A DNA stretch of 64,000 nt from an uncultured Desulfobacterales bacterium (GTDB lineage: Bacteria; Desulfobacterota; Desulfobulbia; Desulfobulbales; Desulfocapsaceae), in assembly GCA_937915545.1 (NCBI GenBank), contig CALGIJ010000004.1, positions 62,001-126,000 of the forward strand, written 5' to 3'. Under the pieces are notes generated by a model, which saw only the letters and a program-made list of their open reading frames with translations, was not told the origin of the DNA and did not search any database. Both the position numbers and the translations under genes were made by a program. Numbering within the stretch: the first letter of the stretch is position 1; each line of letters begins with the position of its first letter. Below are positions 56,255 through 64,000 of this stretch, piece after piece.

Positions 56255-57403
56255 TCAGGAGTATTCCTTGTTGAGTTCCTGGCCGATGACGTTGCGCTGG
56301 ATCTGATTGGTACCCTCGTAGATCTGCAGAATCTTGGCATCGCGCATCATCTTCTCCACCGGGTATTCCGACATGTAGCCATAACCACCAAGGACCTGGA
56401 CGGCGTCGGTGGCCACCTTCATGGCCACATCGGTGGCGTAGACCTTGCACAGCGAAGAAGCCTTGGACATATCCTTGGGATGGGCGTCGATATGCTTGGC
56501 GGCGGCATAGACCAGGGCGCGGGCGCTCTCGACACCGATGGCCATGTCGGCGAGCATGTGCTGCACCGCCTGGAAGGCGATGATCGGCTTGCCGAACTGA
56601 TGGCGCTGTTTGGCATAGGTGACCGCCACATCGAGGGCGCCCTGGGCAAGACCAACGCCAAGGGCCGCAATGCCGGGCCGAGAGAGATCGAGAGTCTTCA
56701 TCACGGTGATGAAGCCGGTCCCTGGCCGGCCAATGATGCGGTCCTTGGGAATGCGACAATCCTTGAAGATCAGCTCGGTAGTGGAGGAGGCGCGGATACC
56801 CATCTTCTTTTCCTTGGGCCCGCAGCTGAAGCCGGGATCGCCCTCCTCGACGACGAACATCGAGGCGCCGCGAGGACCTCGACTGCGGTCGGTGATGGCC
56901 ACCACCGAGTAGATCTGCGCCTCGCCGCCATTGGTGATCCATTGCTTGGTGCCGTTGAGCACCCAGTGGTCGCCATCGAGCACCGCCGTCGTCTGGATAC
57001 CGGAGGCATCCGAGCCGGCATTGGCCTCGGTCAGCCCGAAGGCTCCGAATTTACTGCCACTGGCCACTTCCGGCAGATATTTGGCCTTCATCTCCTCGGA
57101 ACCGGAGATGATGATCGGGTAGACGCCGAGGAAGTTGGCGGAAAATGCCGTTCCCACGCCAATACAGCCGCGGCCGAGCTGCTCGACGGTCAGCACAATA
57201 TCGAAACAGCCGCCTCCGAAGCCGCCGTACTCCTCGGGAATAGGGACACCAAAGAGGTCGGCCTTGGCCATCTCGTTGAGGATCTGCCGCGGAAACTCGT
57301 GCTTTTCATCGAGCTCCGCCCGGGCAGGGATGATGCGTTCATCGGTGATCTGCCGCGCCGTGTCGACGATCATCTGCTGTTCTTCAGACAAGAAATAATC
57401 CAT
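56255..57403 (-). CDS. Acyl-CoA dehydrogenase
   Basis: A 382-residue flavoenzyme. It has the FAD/substrate motif FGLTEANAGSDASG, TKQWITNGG and the catalytic glutamate in YEGTNQIQRNV. It oxidises acyl-CoA, or in reverse reduces enoyl-CoA, using the ETF encoded next to it. ATG 57403 with GGAGAG upstream is preferred; GTG 57421 would overlap fabH by four bases. Its place between fabH and fabG, where fabD often lies, is unusual. Confidence 0.92.
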   Translation of the reverse strand: MDYFLSEEQQMIVDTARQITDERIIPARAELDEKHEFPRQILNEMAKADLFGVPIPEEYGGFGGGCFDIVLTVEQLGRGCIGVGTAFSANFLGVYPIIISGSEEMKAKYLPEVASGSKFGAFGLTEANAGSDASGIQTTAVLDGDHWVLNGTKQWITNGGEAQIYSVVAITDRSRGPRGASMFVVEEGDPGFSCGPKEKKMGIRASSTTELIFKDCRIPKDRIIGRPGTGFITVMKTLDLSRPGIAALGVGLAQGALDVAVTYAKQRHQFGKPIIAFQAVQHMLADMAIGVESARALVYAAAKHIDAHPKDMSKASSLCKVYATDVAMKVATDAVQVLGGYGYMSEYPVEKMMRDAKILQIYEGTNQIQRNVIGQELNKEYS

Positions 57404-57417
57404 GCTCTCTCTCCAGC

Positions 57418-58392
57418 TCACCAGGTGATTAAAGAAGCTCCCCAGGTCAACCCGCCACCGAAGGTGCAGAAGAGGACCTTGTCCCCCCTGGCGATCACCC
57501 CCTGCCGGTTGGCCTCATCGAGGGCGATGGGTATCGACGCCGCCGATGTATTACCATATTTGGCCACGTTAATAAATACCTTCCCCTGTGGTATACCAAG
57601 GCGTTCGACCAGGTTGTTGATGATGCGGATGTTGGCCTGGTGGGGAATGACGTAGTCGATGTCGGCGATCGTAAGCCGGCAGTGATCGAGAAGACCGCGC
57701 ACCGACTCCTCCATCGCTCGCACCGCATATTTGAAGACCTCGCGCCCCTCCATACAGATGAATGGCCCCGGATTGTCGGCCAGGCGCAGCTCAGGACTGG
57801 TGCTCTCGGCGCCGTGCATATAGAGGAGCTTCCACAGACTGCCGTCGGATTTGAAATTGCAGCCGACGATGCCGCGCTCCTCCTCACTGTGACCGAAAAC
57901 GGCGGCGCCGGCGCCATCCCCGAAGAGGATGCAGGTATTGCGGTCCTGCCAGTTGAGCCGCCCGCTGAGGGTTTCGGCGCCTACCACCAGCACCTTCTGC
58001 GAGGCGTCGGCACGCACGTACTTGTCAGCCAGGTCGAGCCCGTAGAGGAAGCCCGAGCAGGCGGCGTTGAGGTCGTAGGCGAAGGCGTTGACGGCACCGA
58101 TCTCGTTTTGTACAAAACAGGCGGTGGAAGGCATCTGCATATGGGAGCTGATGGTTCCCACCACCACCAGGTCGAGCTCGGCGGCGTCGAGTGCCGCAGC
58201 TTCCAGGGCGCGCCGCGCTGCCCTGGCCGCCAGCTGCCAGGTCTGCTCCTCCCGGCCACTGACCCGCCGCTGCTCGATGCCGGTTCGTGAGCGGATCCAC
58301 TCGGCGCTCGTGTCGACGATGGTCTCGAGTTCTTCGTTGGTAAGAATGCGTTCCGGCAGGCACGAGCCGGTGCCGAGGACGACCGTTCCCAT
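57418..58392 (-). CDS. fabH: 3-oxoacyl-ACP synthase III
   Basis: A 324-residue initiating condensing enzyme. The catalytic cysteine is Cys112 in AACSGF, with His in IPHQANIRI and Asn in YGNTSAAS. It condenses an acyl-CoA primer with malonyl-ACP. Its ATG overlaps the plsX stop by one base. Confidence 0.95.
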   Translation of the reverse strand: MGTVVLGTGSCLPERILTNEELETIVDTSAEWIRSRTGIEQRRVSGREEQTWQLAARAARRALEAAALDAAELDLVVVGTISSHMQMPSTACFVQNEIGAVNAFAYDLNAACSGFLYGLDLADKYVRADASQKVLVVGAETLSGRLNWQDRNTCILFGDGAGAAVFGHSEEERGIVGCNFKSDGSLWKLLYMHGAESTSPELRLADNPGPFICMEGREVFKYAVRAMEESVRGLLDHCRLTIADIDYVIPHQANIRIINNLVERLGIPQGKVFINVAKYGNTSAASIPIALDEANRQGVIARGDKVLFCTFGGGLTWGASLITW

Positions 58393-59411
58393 CAGTTCTC
58401 CAGTTCGACGACGTTGTTGCTGGCCTCGAGACTGGCGAGGATCTCTCGGTTGATATTGCGTTTGACCATTTTACCCGCCTCGAGGATGGCGTTCTTGATC
58501 GCCTGCGAACTCGATTTGCCGTGGCAGATGATGCCCACCCCGTTTATGCCGAGCAGCGGCGCTCCGCCATACTCGGCGTAATCGACCCTCTTCTTGAAGG
58601 CTTTGAAGGCATTGCGCGCCAGCAGGTAGCCGATCTTGGCCAGTGTCGATTTGAGGATCTCGTCACGAAGCATGCTCATCGCCGCCTCCGCCAGCCCCTC
58701 GCTGACCTTGAGGCAGATGTTGCCGACGAAGCCGTCACAGACGATGACATCGACGTCGCCGCGAAAAACATCCCGTCCCTCGACGTTGCCGATGAAATTA
58801 AGCGTACTCTTTTCCAGCAGCGGGTAGGTTTCCTTGATCAGGCTGTTGCCCTTGCCGGTCTCCTCGCCGATGGTCAGCAGCCCGACACGCGGGTTGGAGA
58901 CATCGTGGACCTTGGAGAAGGCCGAAGCCATGATGGCGAACTGCAAGAGGTGCTGAGCACGACAATCGACGTTAGCGCCAATGTCCATGAGCACCACCGG
59001 CTTCTTCAGGGTGGGAAAGACGGAAGCGATCCCGGGCCGGTTGACCGAGCCGAGGCGCCCGAGTTTGCGCACCGCCGCCGCCATGGTCGCGCCCGAGTTG
59101 CCGGCACTGACCGCCGCATCCGCCTCGCCACGGCGCACAAGGTCGAAGGCCACCATCACCGAGGCGTCCTTCTTTTTGCGTACCGCGTCCACCGGGTACT
59201 CGTTCATCTCGATGACTTGAGTACAGTGGACAATGTTGAGCAGGGCGGAGATCTTTGGGGACGGGGCGAGGGTTTCGAGGGAGCGCTGCAGCAGGCCTTC
59301 ATCGCCCACCAGCGTCACCTCGATGCCTCCCTGTTCGACGGCGAGAAGTGCCCCGGCGATCAATTCCTCGTGGCCATGGTCACCAGCCATGGCATCCAGG
59401 GCTATCCTCAC
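58392..59411 (-). CDS. plsX: Phosphate acyltransferase PlsX
   Basis: A 339-residue enzyme that makes acyl phosphate from acyl-ACP for phospholipid synthesis (MRIALDAMAGDHGHEE; SAGNSGATMAAAVRKLGRL; DIGANVDC). Acyl phosphate is also the product expected from the fused fatty acid kinase of the specialised cluster, so the two routes could meet. It follows rpmF in the standard order. Confidence 0.95.
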   Translation of the reverse strand: MRIALDAMAGDHGHEELIAGALLAVEQGGIEVTLVGDEGLLQRSLETLAPSPKISALLNIVHCTQVIEMNEYPVDAVRKKKDASVMVAFDLVRRGEADAAVSAGNSGATMAAAVRKLGRLGSVNRPGIASVFPTLKKPVVLMDIGANVDCRAQHLLQFAIMASAFSKVHDVSNPRVGLLTIGEETGKGNSLIKETYPLLEKSTLNFIGNVEGRDVFRGDVDVIVCDGFVGNICLKVSEGLAEAAMSMLRDEILKSTLAKIGYLLARNAFKAFKKRVDYAEYGGAPLLGINGVGIICHGKSSSQAIKNAILEAGKMVKRNINREILASLEASNNVVELEN

Positions 59412-59420
59412 AGTTCGCTC

Positions 59421-59609
59421 CTAAGCTATATCCGTATCGAGGACGAAAACGGTGCGCCCCCTGTACTTGCCGCACTTGCTGCATAGACGATGCGGTTCTT
59501 TAGGCTCGCCACAGGAATTGCATAAAGACAGACCGGGGGCGGTGAGAGCATCGTGGGAGCGGCGCAGCCGGGTGCGGGAATGGGAGTGACGTCGTTTCGG
59601 TAAGGCCAT
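59421..59609 (-). CDS. rpmF: 50S ribosomal protein L32
   Basis: A 62-residue ribosomal protein: MALPKRRHSHSRTRLRRSHD start and a four-cysteine zinc motif (CNSCG...CSKCG). ATG 59609. It lies between yceD and plsX, the common arrangement. Confidence 0.95.
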   Translation of the reverse strand: MALPKRRHSHSRTRLRRSHDALTAPGLSLCNSCGEPKEPHRLCSKCGKYRGRTVFVLDTDIA

Positions 59610-59657
59610 GGTATCCTCCAGAATCGGTATGCTCGGCATACCAGCAGTAATAAAGCG

Positions 59658-60173
59658 TTATTGCTTCTGTAATCGTTTCAACACGGTAAAAGGCGTAATC
59701 TTTTGCTCTTCCGGGCAACGGCAGGGGTCCTGATTGAGCACCGCCCCACAGCCGACGCAGATTCCGCGGCACACTTCGCTGCACAGCCGTTTCAGCGGGA
59801 TGGCGAGATGAACCTGCTCGGCGAGGAGTTCGTCGACCTCGATCATCCCATCCTTGAGGAACAGGGTGAGTTCCTCGGTCTCGGCCACCTCCCGCTCGCC
59901 TTCTTCACGGGCTGCTTCCTCCCTGATCGTTGCCAGATAGAGAAAATCGCAGCACAACTCCTCGACATAGGGCTCGTTACAGCGGTCGCAGACCATGCGC
60001 AGGCTGCCGAGGATCTCGCCACGCAGCAACGCCGTCTGCGCATCCTTGCGGCTCACCTCGAGGGTCGCCGCTACGGCCATCACAGAGACGCCGTCGACCG
60101 CCGGGAACCATTGCCCGGAGGAAATCGAATACTGGCGTTTTCTCTCGGTAATTTCGTCAAATTTCAGTCGCAT
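59658..60173 (-). CDS. yceD: DUF177/YceD family protein
   Basis: A 171-residue member of the YceD (DUF177) family, linked with 23S rRNA accumulation and always near rpmF. The cysteine pairs CDRC and CRGICVGCG could bind zinc. The acidic middle (EEGEREVAETEE) is typical. Start ATG 60173. Confidence 0.88.
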   Translation of the reverse strand: MRLKFDEITERKRQYSISSGQWFPAVDGVSVMAVAATLEVSRKDAQTALLRGEILGSLRMVCDRCNEPYVEELCCDFLYLATIREEAAREEGEREVAETEELTLFLKDGMIEVDELLAEQVHLAIPLKRLCSEVCRGICVGCGAVLNQDPCRCPEEQKITPFTVLKRLQKQ

Positions 60174-60313
60174 GCCGTTTCTGAGCCATGGATGCCATAG
60201 GTGGCGGCAGAAAATAAAAGAAAGAAAAAATAAACAATTTCTCCACGAATGGCTATAAAAAAAACTACGTCAACTGCATTCTGCCGGTGAAGATTCGTGG
60301 GGAAAGCCACCCC

Positions 60314-60763
60314 TCAAAGAACGTGGGCGAGGCGCTCGGAACTTTTTTTGAGACGCTGGGCCATACGCCCTACCACCCAGGTGAGCAGCTTGACCGCCAG
60401 GGGGGCATCAGCGACACAGAGAGCGGTAAAGGACTCCGCGGAGAGCGCGAGGAGAGTGCTGGCCTGGACGGCGGCAAGCGTGGCGCCGCGAACCTGCCCC
60501 GGCAGCAGGGCGCTCTCGCCGATGGGAGCGCCGGGGTCGAGCAGGGCCACCACCTGCATCCTCTCGCCGAAGCCGGTACCCTTCTGCACGGCGATCCTCC
60601 CGGAGACGAGCACATAGAAGCGGTCGGCCGGCTCGTCGCAGCGATAGAGCGTCGTCCCGGCTTCGAGTTGCACGGACTCCATGGCGGCGAGCACCCTTTC
60701 CGCTTCCTCCAGGGAGAGAAAAGGCAGACACTGGCTGTGCCACTGCGAAGTGTACTGAACCAT
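60314..60763 (-). CDS. Stand-alone cyclic-nucleotide-binding domain protein
   Basis: A 149-residue protein consisting of one Crp/Fnr-type cNMP-binding beta-roll (LEAGTTLYRCDEPADRFYVLVSGRIAV, followed by GAPIGESALLPG) and a C-terminal helix, without a DNA-binding HTH. The ATG at 60763 is chosen; the longer frame runs back into mlaC. It lies seven bases after mlaC, so it is the last gene of the Mla operon and may regulate phospholipid transport or act independently. Confidence 0.8.
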   Translation of the reverse strand: MVQYTSQWHSQCLPFLSLEEAERVLAAMESVQLEAGTTLYRCDEPADRFYVLVSGRIAVQKGTGFGERMQVVALLDPGAPIGESALLPGQVRGATLAAVQASTLLALSAESFTALCVADAPLAVKLLTWVVGRMAQRLKKSSERLAHVL

Positions 60764-60770
60764 GGGCGCG

Positions 60771-61373
60771 CTAGTTGATTTCACTGGAAAAGGAATCGAT
60801 CTTCTCCTCGAGAACCTTGACCAGGCCCTCGTACTGGTCCTTGCGAAGAATCGACTTGAACTGCTCCTGATAGTTGCGCACCAGGCTGACGCCTTCGATA
60901 TTGATGTCGTAAACCATCCACCGTTTGACGTCCTTGCGCATGATGTAATGAATGGGGATCTTGACCCCGGCATTATCGAGCATCACCGACACCTGACCGC
61001 GGTCATCCTTGACGTTTTCCGCCACATACTCCAAGGTCTGGCCTGAGTAGCTCTCCAGCTTGCCGATATAGACGTTCTCCAGCAGCTTGGTCATCAGGGT
61101 CGTGAAGCGGTCCTGCTCACGGCTGTCGATCTCCTGCCAGGTTCTGCCGAGCACCCGTTTCGACATCTCGCGAAAGTCGAAGCCCAGACTGACCACTTTC
61201 ATGATCTTTTCGCGCCGTGCGGTGCGGTGCTCGTCTCCCCTGAGACTTTCGTCGCCGAGAACGGCGGTGAGATCGGTAAGGATCGGCTTGAGGTCGGCGG
61301 TCGGCCCAGGGGTATCGGCCTGGGCGGTGGAAAACACCAGCGACAGCAGCAGGATGAGCAGTGGCTTCTTCAT
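60771..61373 (-). CDS. mlaC: Phospholipid-binding periplasmic protein MlaC (Ttg2D family)
   Basis: A 200-residue protein with a signal peptide (MKKPLLILLLSLVFSTAQA). The mature MlaC fold is recognisable by VVSLGFDFREMSKRVLGRTW, YDINIEGVSLVRNYQEQFKSIL. It shuttles phospholipids between the outer-membrane complex and the inner-membrane MlaFED complex. It lies 66 bases after mlaD. Confidence 0.92.
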   Translation of the reverse strand: MKKPLLILLLSLVFSTAQADTPGPTADLKPILTDLTAVLGDESLRGDEHRTARREKIMKVVSLGFDFREMSKRVLGRTWQEIDSREQDRFTTLMTKLLENVYIGKLESYSGQTLEYVAENVKDDRGQVSVMLDNAGVKIPIHYIMRKDVKRWMVYDINIEGVSLVRNYQEQFKSILRKDQYEGLVKVLEEKIDSFSSEIN

Positions 61374-61439
61374 AGCGTTGTGGCGTTCTGTTGATAGCGT
61401 TTTTTAAAAGGAAAGTGCCGCCCCCGAAGGCCTATGACT

Positions 61440-61889
61440 TCACTTGGCGCTGCCGAAGGCGAATTTCGAGATGAGCGACTCGATGTCGACCGACGATTCG
61501 GTCTCACGGATAGTCTCCCCGGGCTTGAACAGCTCGTCGTCGCCGCCCAGGTTGAGCTGAATGTACTTGTCGCCGATGATGCCCTGGGATTTCACCGAGG
61601 CGATGGTATCCACGGGCACCTTGACCTTCTTGTCGAGGCGCAGGGAGAGCAATGCCGCTTCTCTGTCACTGAGGGCGATATCGACCACCTCGCCCACCGT
61701 CACCCCTGCCACTTGCACCGCCGCGCCTTCCTTGACCCCGGCGACGTTGTCGAACTCGGCCTTGACCTCCCAGGTGCTGCCCTGCCGCAGGAAGGGCACT
61801 TCCCCCAGCTGCAGGGCGAGATAAACCAGGGCGGCGAAGCCGCAGAGCATAAACAGTCCGACCGCCGATTCCAAGGTACGTTCTTTCAT
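61440..61889 (-). CDS. mlaD: MlaD-type MCE domain protein
   Basis: A 149-residue protein with one N-terminal membrane anchor (residues 8-26) and an MCE domain (VKAEFDNVAGVKEGAAVQVAGVTVGEV). It forms the hexameric periplasmic ring on the MlaFE transporter. Its ATG overlaps the mlaF stop (ATGA). Confidence 0.92.
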   Translation of the reverse strand: MKERTLESAVGLFMLCGFAALVYLALQLGEVPFLRQGSTWEVKAEFDNVAGVKEGAAVQVAGVTVGEVVDIALSDREAALLSLRLDKKVKVPVDTIASVKSQGIIGDKYIQLNLGGDDELFKPGETIRETESSVDIESLISKFAFGSAK

Positions 61890-62668
61890 TTTTCCACCAC
61901 AGAGCTTTGATAGATATCACCCATGGTCATCTTCACGAACTCGCGGATATGGGGCTTTTCCGACCACTGGATCGCCTCCGGGCTGGAGAACACGTCCATC
62001 TGACCGCGGTGGAGGATGATGACCTGGTCGGCGAGGTTGAAGATCTTGGGAATGTCATGGCTGACGATCACCGATGTAAAGCCGAACTCGGTCTGGGTCC
62101 TGGCGAAGAGATGATAGATCTCGCGCGTCATGACCGGGTCGAGGCCAGTGGTCGGCTCGTCGAAAAGCATGATGCTCGGCTTGAGCTGCATGGCCCGTGC
62201 CAGGCCGACCCGCTTCTGCATGCCGCCACTGAGCTGCGCCGGATATTTGTCTTCGTGGCCGGCAAGCTCGAACTGTCGGAGAGACGCGGCGACGAGGAGG
62301 CGGATTTCCTCCTCGCTCTTGGCAGTGCGCTCGCGCAGCGGCAGGGCGACGTTCTCGAACACGGTCAGGGAGTCGAACAAGGCCGAACCCTGAAAGAGCA
62401 CGCCGAACTGGCTGCGCACCTCCTCCAGCTCACGCGCGCCGGCCCGGGTGATATCCCGGCCATGCACCAGCACGCGGCCGCTGTCGGCGCGGACCAGACC
62501 GAGGACGAGCTTCAAGGTGACGCTCTTGCCCTGGCCGCTGCCCCCGGCAATGACCGTGGTCTTTCCCCGGGGGATGGTGAAGGAGACTCCGTCGAGGACT
62601 GTCTGCACGCCGCCGCCCGTCTTAGCAAAGGTCTTGACGACCTTGTCGAACTCGATCGCCGCAGTCAT
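61886..62668 (-). CDS. mlaF: Phospholipid ABC transporter ATP-binding protein MlaF
   Basis: A 260-residue ABC ATPase: Walker A GGSGQGKS, signature LSGGMQKRVGLARA, Walker B IMLFDEPTTGLDP and H-loop VIVSHDI. ATG 62668 overlaps the mlaE stop by one base; the longer frame upstream is antisense-like noise within mlaE. Confidence 0.93.
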   Translation of the reverse strand: MTAAIEFDKVVKTFAKTGGGVQTVLDGVSFTIPRGKTTVIAGGSGQGKSVTLKLVLGLVRADSGRVLVHGRDITRAGARELEEVRSQFGVLFQGSALFDSLTVFENVALPLRERTAKSEEEIRLLVAASLRQFELAGHEDKYPAQLSGGMQKRVGLARAMQLKPSIMLFDEPTTGLDPVMTREIYHLFARTQTEFGFTSVIVSHDIPKIFNLADQVIILHRGQMDVFSSPEAIQWSEKPHIREFVKMTMGDIYQSSVVEK

Positions 62669-63459
62669 CACAGCAGCACCGCGGTGAGCAGGTAGTCGAA
62701 GACCAGCACGGCGATGGACGACAGCACCACCGCCTGTGTGGTGACCCGGCTGACACTCTCGGCGCCGAAGCCGGCGCCACGGATCTCGCGCACGAAATAG
62801 CCGCGACCGGTGCAGATCCACACCACCAGCAGGCCAAAGATAAACGACTTGATGATCCCCAGGCGGATGTCGTGGTTGGTGACGCTGCCCTCCATGCCCT
62901 GGAAGTAGCTGCCCGGGCTGACCCCCATCAGGCCGACCCCCGCGACATAGCCGCCGGCGATGCCGACCACATCGAAGACGGCGGTGAGCAAGGGCACGGA
63001 GATGATGGCGGCGAGAAACTTGGGGGTAATGAAGTAGCGGAAAGGGTCGACAGCCATGCAGTCGAGGGCGTCGATCTGCTCCGAGATGCGCATGATGCCG
63101 AGCTCGGCGCACATCGCCGAGCCAGCCCGTCCGGCGACCATCAAGGCGGTCAGCACCGGCCCCAATTCCATGATCAGGGTGAGCGACACCGCCGAGCCGA
63201 GCATGCCCTCGGCACCGAATTTATTCAAAGAATAATAGCCCTGCAGGCCGAGCACCATGCCGGTCGAGGCGGCGGTGAAAAAGATCACCGCCAAAGAGCC
63301 GAAGCCGATGAAGTGCACCTGACGCAGCAACTCGCGAAAGCGGAAGGGCCGACGGAAGACACCGCGCACCGCCTTGCAGAGGAAGAGGGTCATCTTCCCG
63401 AGGTCGCAGAGCAGGTAGAGCCCGGTGTTGCCGAGACGCGCGAGGGGGTTGCTGGTCAT
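62668..63459 (-). CDS. mlaE: Phospholipid ABC transporter permease MlaE
   Basis: A 263-residue permease with about five membrane segments and the MlaE signatures MELGPVLTALMVAGRAGSAMCAELGIMRISEQIDAL. ATG 63459 (MTSNPLARLG) is chosen over codons further upstream. It is the first gene of the mlaEFDC operon; no mlaB-like STAS gene is present. Confidence 0.93.
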   Translation of the reverse strand: MTSNPLARLGNTGLYLLCDLGKMTLFLCKAVRGVFRRPFRFRELLRQVHFIGFGSLAVIFFTAASTGMVLGLQGYYSLNKFGAEGMLGSAVSLTLIMELGPVLTALMVAGRAGSAMCAELGIMRISEQIDALDCMAVDPFRYFITPKFLAAIISVPLLTAVFDVVGIAGGYVAGVGLMGVSPGSYFQGMEGSVTNHDIRLGIIKSFIFGLLVVWICTGRGYFVREIRGAGFGAESVSRVTTQAVVLSSIAVLVFDYLLTAVLL

Positions 63460-63627
63460 GGCGAAGGTGGGTCGCAACGCGGTGCAGGGAGGAAAAGATC
63501 GGGGGATTCCGAAGTCCTGTTGGCTGGGCACTACCATATTCTCTGCGGTCCAAGAAGTCAATGACCGGATTGCCGCCGGAACAGCCGCCGTCCCTCGACG
63601 ATATCAAGAGAACCGGCCGGTCTGAGC

Positions 63628-64000
63628 CTAGCGTTTGCGCGGGTCGAAGGTGTCGCGCAGCCCCTCGCCGATGAAGATGAGCAGCACCAGGGTGAGGACG
63701 AGAACGGCAAAGGCCGACAGGGAGAGCCACCAGGCCTCGAGATTGGCCTTGCCCTGGGCGAGCAGTTCGCCGAGGCTGGGTGTCGAGGGCGGCACGCCGA
63801 GGCCGAGGAAGTCGAGGCTGGTCAAGGCGAGGATGGCCGCAGAGACGCGGAAAGGCAGGAAGGTGAGCACCGGCGTCAGGCCGTTGGGCAGCAGATGCCG
63901 CCGCATGATGGCCAGATCGCCGACCCCCAGGGCCTTGGCGGCCTTGACGTAATCGAGGTTGCGGCCGCGCAGGAACTCGGCCCGCACATAGTCGGACAGC
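63628..64000 (-). CDS. Peptide-type ABC transporter permease, C-terminal part (OppC/DppC/YejE-like, partial)
   Basis: The last ~123 residues of a binding-protein-dependent permease whose start lies beyond the right edge. The coupling loop YVKAAKALGVGDLAIMRRHLLPN, LTSLDFLGLGVPPSTPSLGELL and the C-terminal FIGEGLRDTFDPRKR are typical of the second permease of oligopeptide transporters, and FLGLGVPPSTPSLGE favours the YejE group. The ~170 bases between it and mlaE hold no gene. Confidence 0.88.
   Translation of the reverse strand, partial: LSDYVRAEFLRGRNLDYVKAAKALGVGDLAIMRRHLLPNGLTPVLTFLPFRVSAAILALTSLDFLGLGVPPSTPSLGELLAQGKANLEAWWLSLSAFAVLVLTLVLLIFIGEGLRDTFDPRKR

Noticed and set aside
54188..57655. 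A 1155-codon plus-strand open frame opposite etfA, etfB and the acyl-CoA dehydrogenase
   Set aside because: It is the antisense shadow of three clear genes; high GC removes stop codons on the opposite strand. Its translation has no domain and is rich in His, Gly and Arg.

Overview
The window is GC-rich bacterial chromosome, densely packed on both strands. Gene content points to a strictly anaerobic deltaproteobacterium in the broad sense (Desulfobacterota), most likely near the Desulfobulbales. The pointers are a PxxKW-family cysteine-rich protein, an EtfA with a fused ferredoxin domain, many radical SAM enzymes, an MglA/roadblock pair, and the housekeeping run yceD-rpmF-plsX-fabH-acd-etfB-etfA-fabG-acpP-fabF-rpiB-nrdR-ribD. 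The placement is inferred from gene content only.

Bases 1-19500 form one co-directional specialised lipid/polyene cluster whose genes mostly overlap by 1-26 bases. It contains a ketoreductase, an acyl-activating ligase, a fused fatty-acid kinase (Dak2 plus DegV), a GT2 glycosyltransferase, an LpxL-like and a PlsC-like acyltransferase, three acyl carrier proteins, three ketosynthases with intact Cys-His-His triads, a FabZ-like hotdog protein lacking the catalytic acid, a free-standing polyketide-type dehydratase, a YbgC-type thioesterase and an MIO-type aromatic ammonia-lyase that looks like tyrosine ammonia-lyase. Four radical SAM enzymes are also present: two B12-binding-type enzymes at the two ends and two tandem paralogues in the middle. 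The core resembles aryl-polyene/flexirubin clusters (aryl starter, iterative type II extension, transfer to a lipid). The radical SAM complement recalls the ladderane-associated fatty acid clusters. The product is unknown; this is the best candidate for an undescribed system.

Bases 19600-24640 hold a minus-strand CHAD-ParA-tiny protein unit opposite polyphosphate kinase ppk. Bases 25.0-29.6 kb are a complete branched-chain amino acid ABC transporter (livJHMGF). An SRPBCC/epimerase fusion, an unknown polytopic membrane protein and a GT2 enzyme follow.

Bases 33.3-37.8 kb carry leuA (minus) and ilvB-ilvH (plus), divergent. leuA has a readable leucine-rich leader peptide plus terminator/antiterminator, a classical attenuator. 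psd, rsmD and coaD follow.

Bases 40.1-44.7 kb are a minus-strand operon of roadblock protein, MglA-like GTPase and a 1179-residue acidic protein with two clear copies (and a possible third) of a helical domain; I read it as an uncharacterised GTPase module. tatD-yggS, a PxxKW protein, pilC and an IHF/HU gene follow, then about 690 bases with no recognisable gene.

Bases 49.6-60.2 kb are the minus-strand riboflavin/NrdR/fatty-acid/ETF run. Bases 60.3-63.5 kb are an Mla phospholipid-transport operon (mlaE-F-D-C) ending in a stand-alone cyclic-nucleotide-binding protein. The window closes inside a peptide-type ABC permease gene. I found no tRNA, rRNA, CRISPR array or intact insertion sequence.
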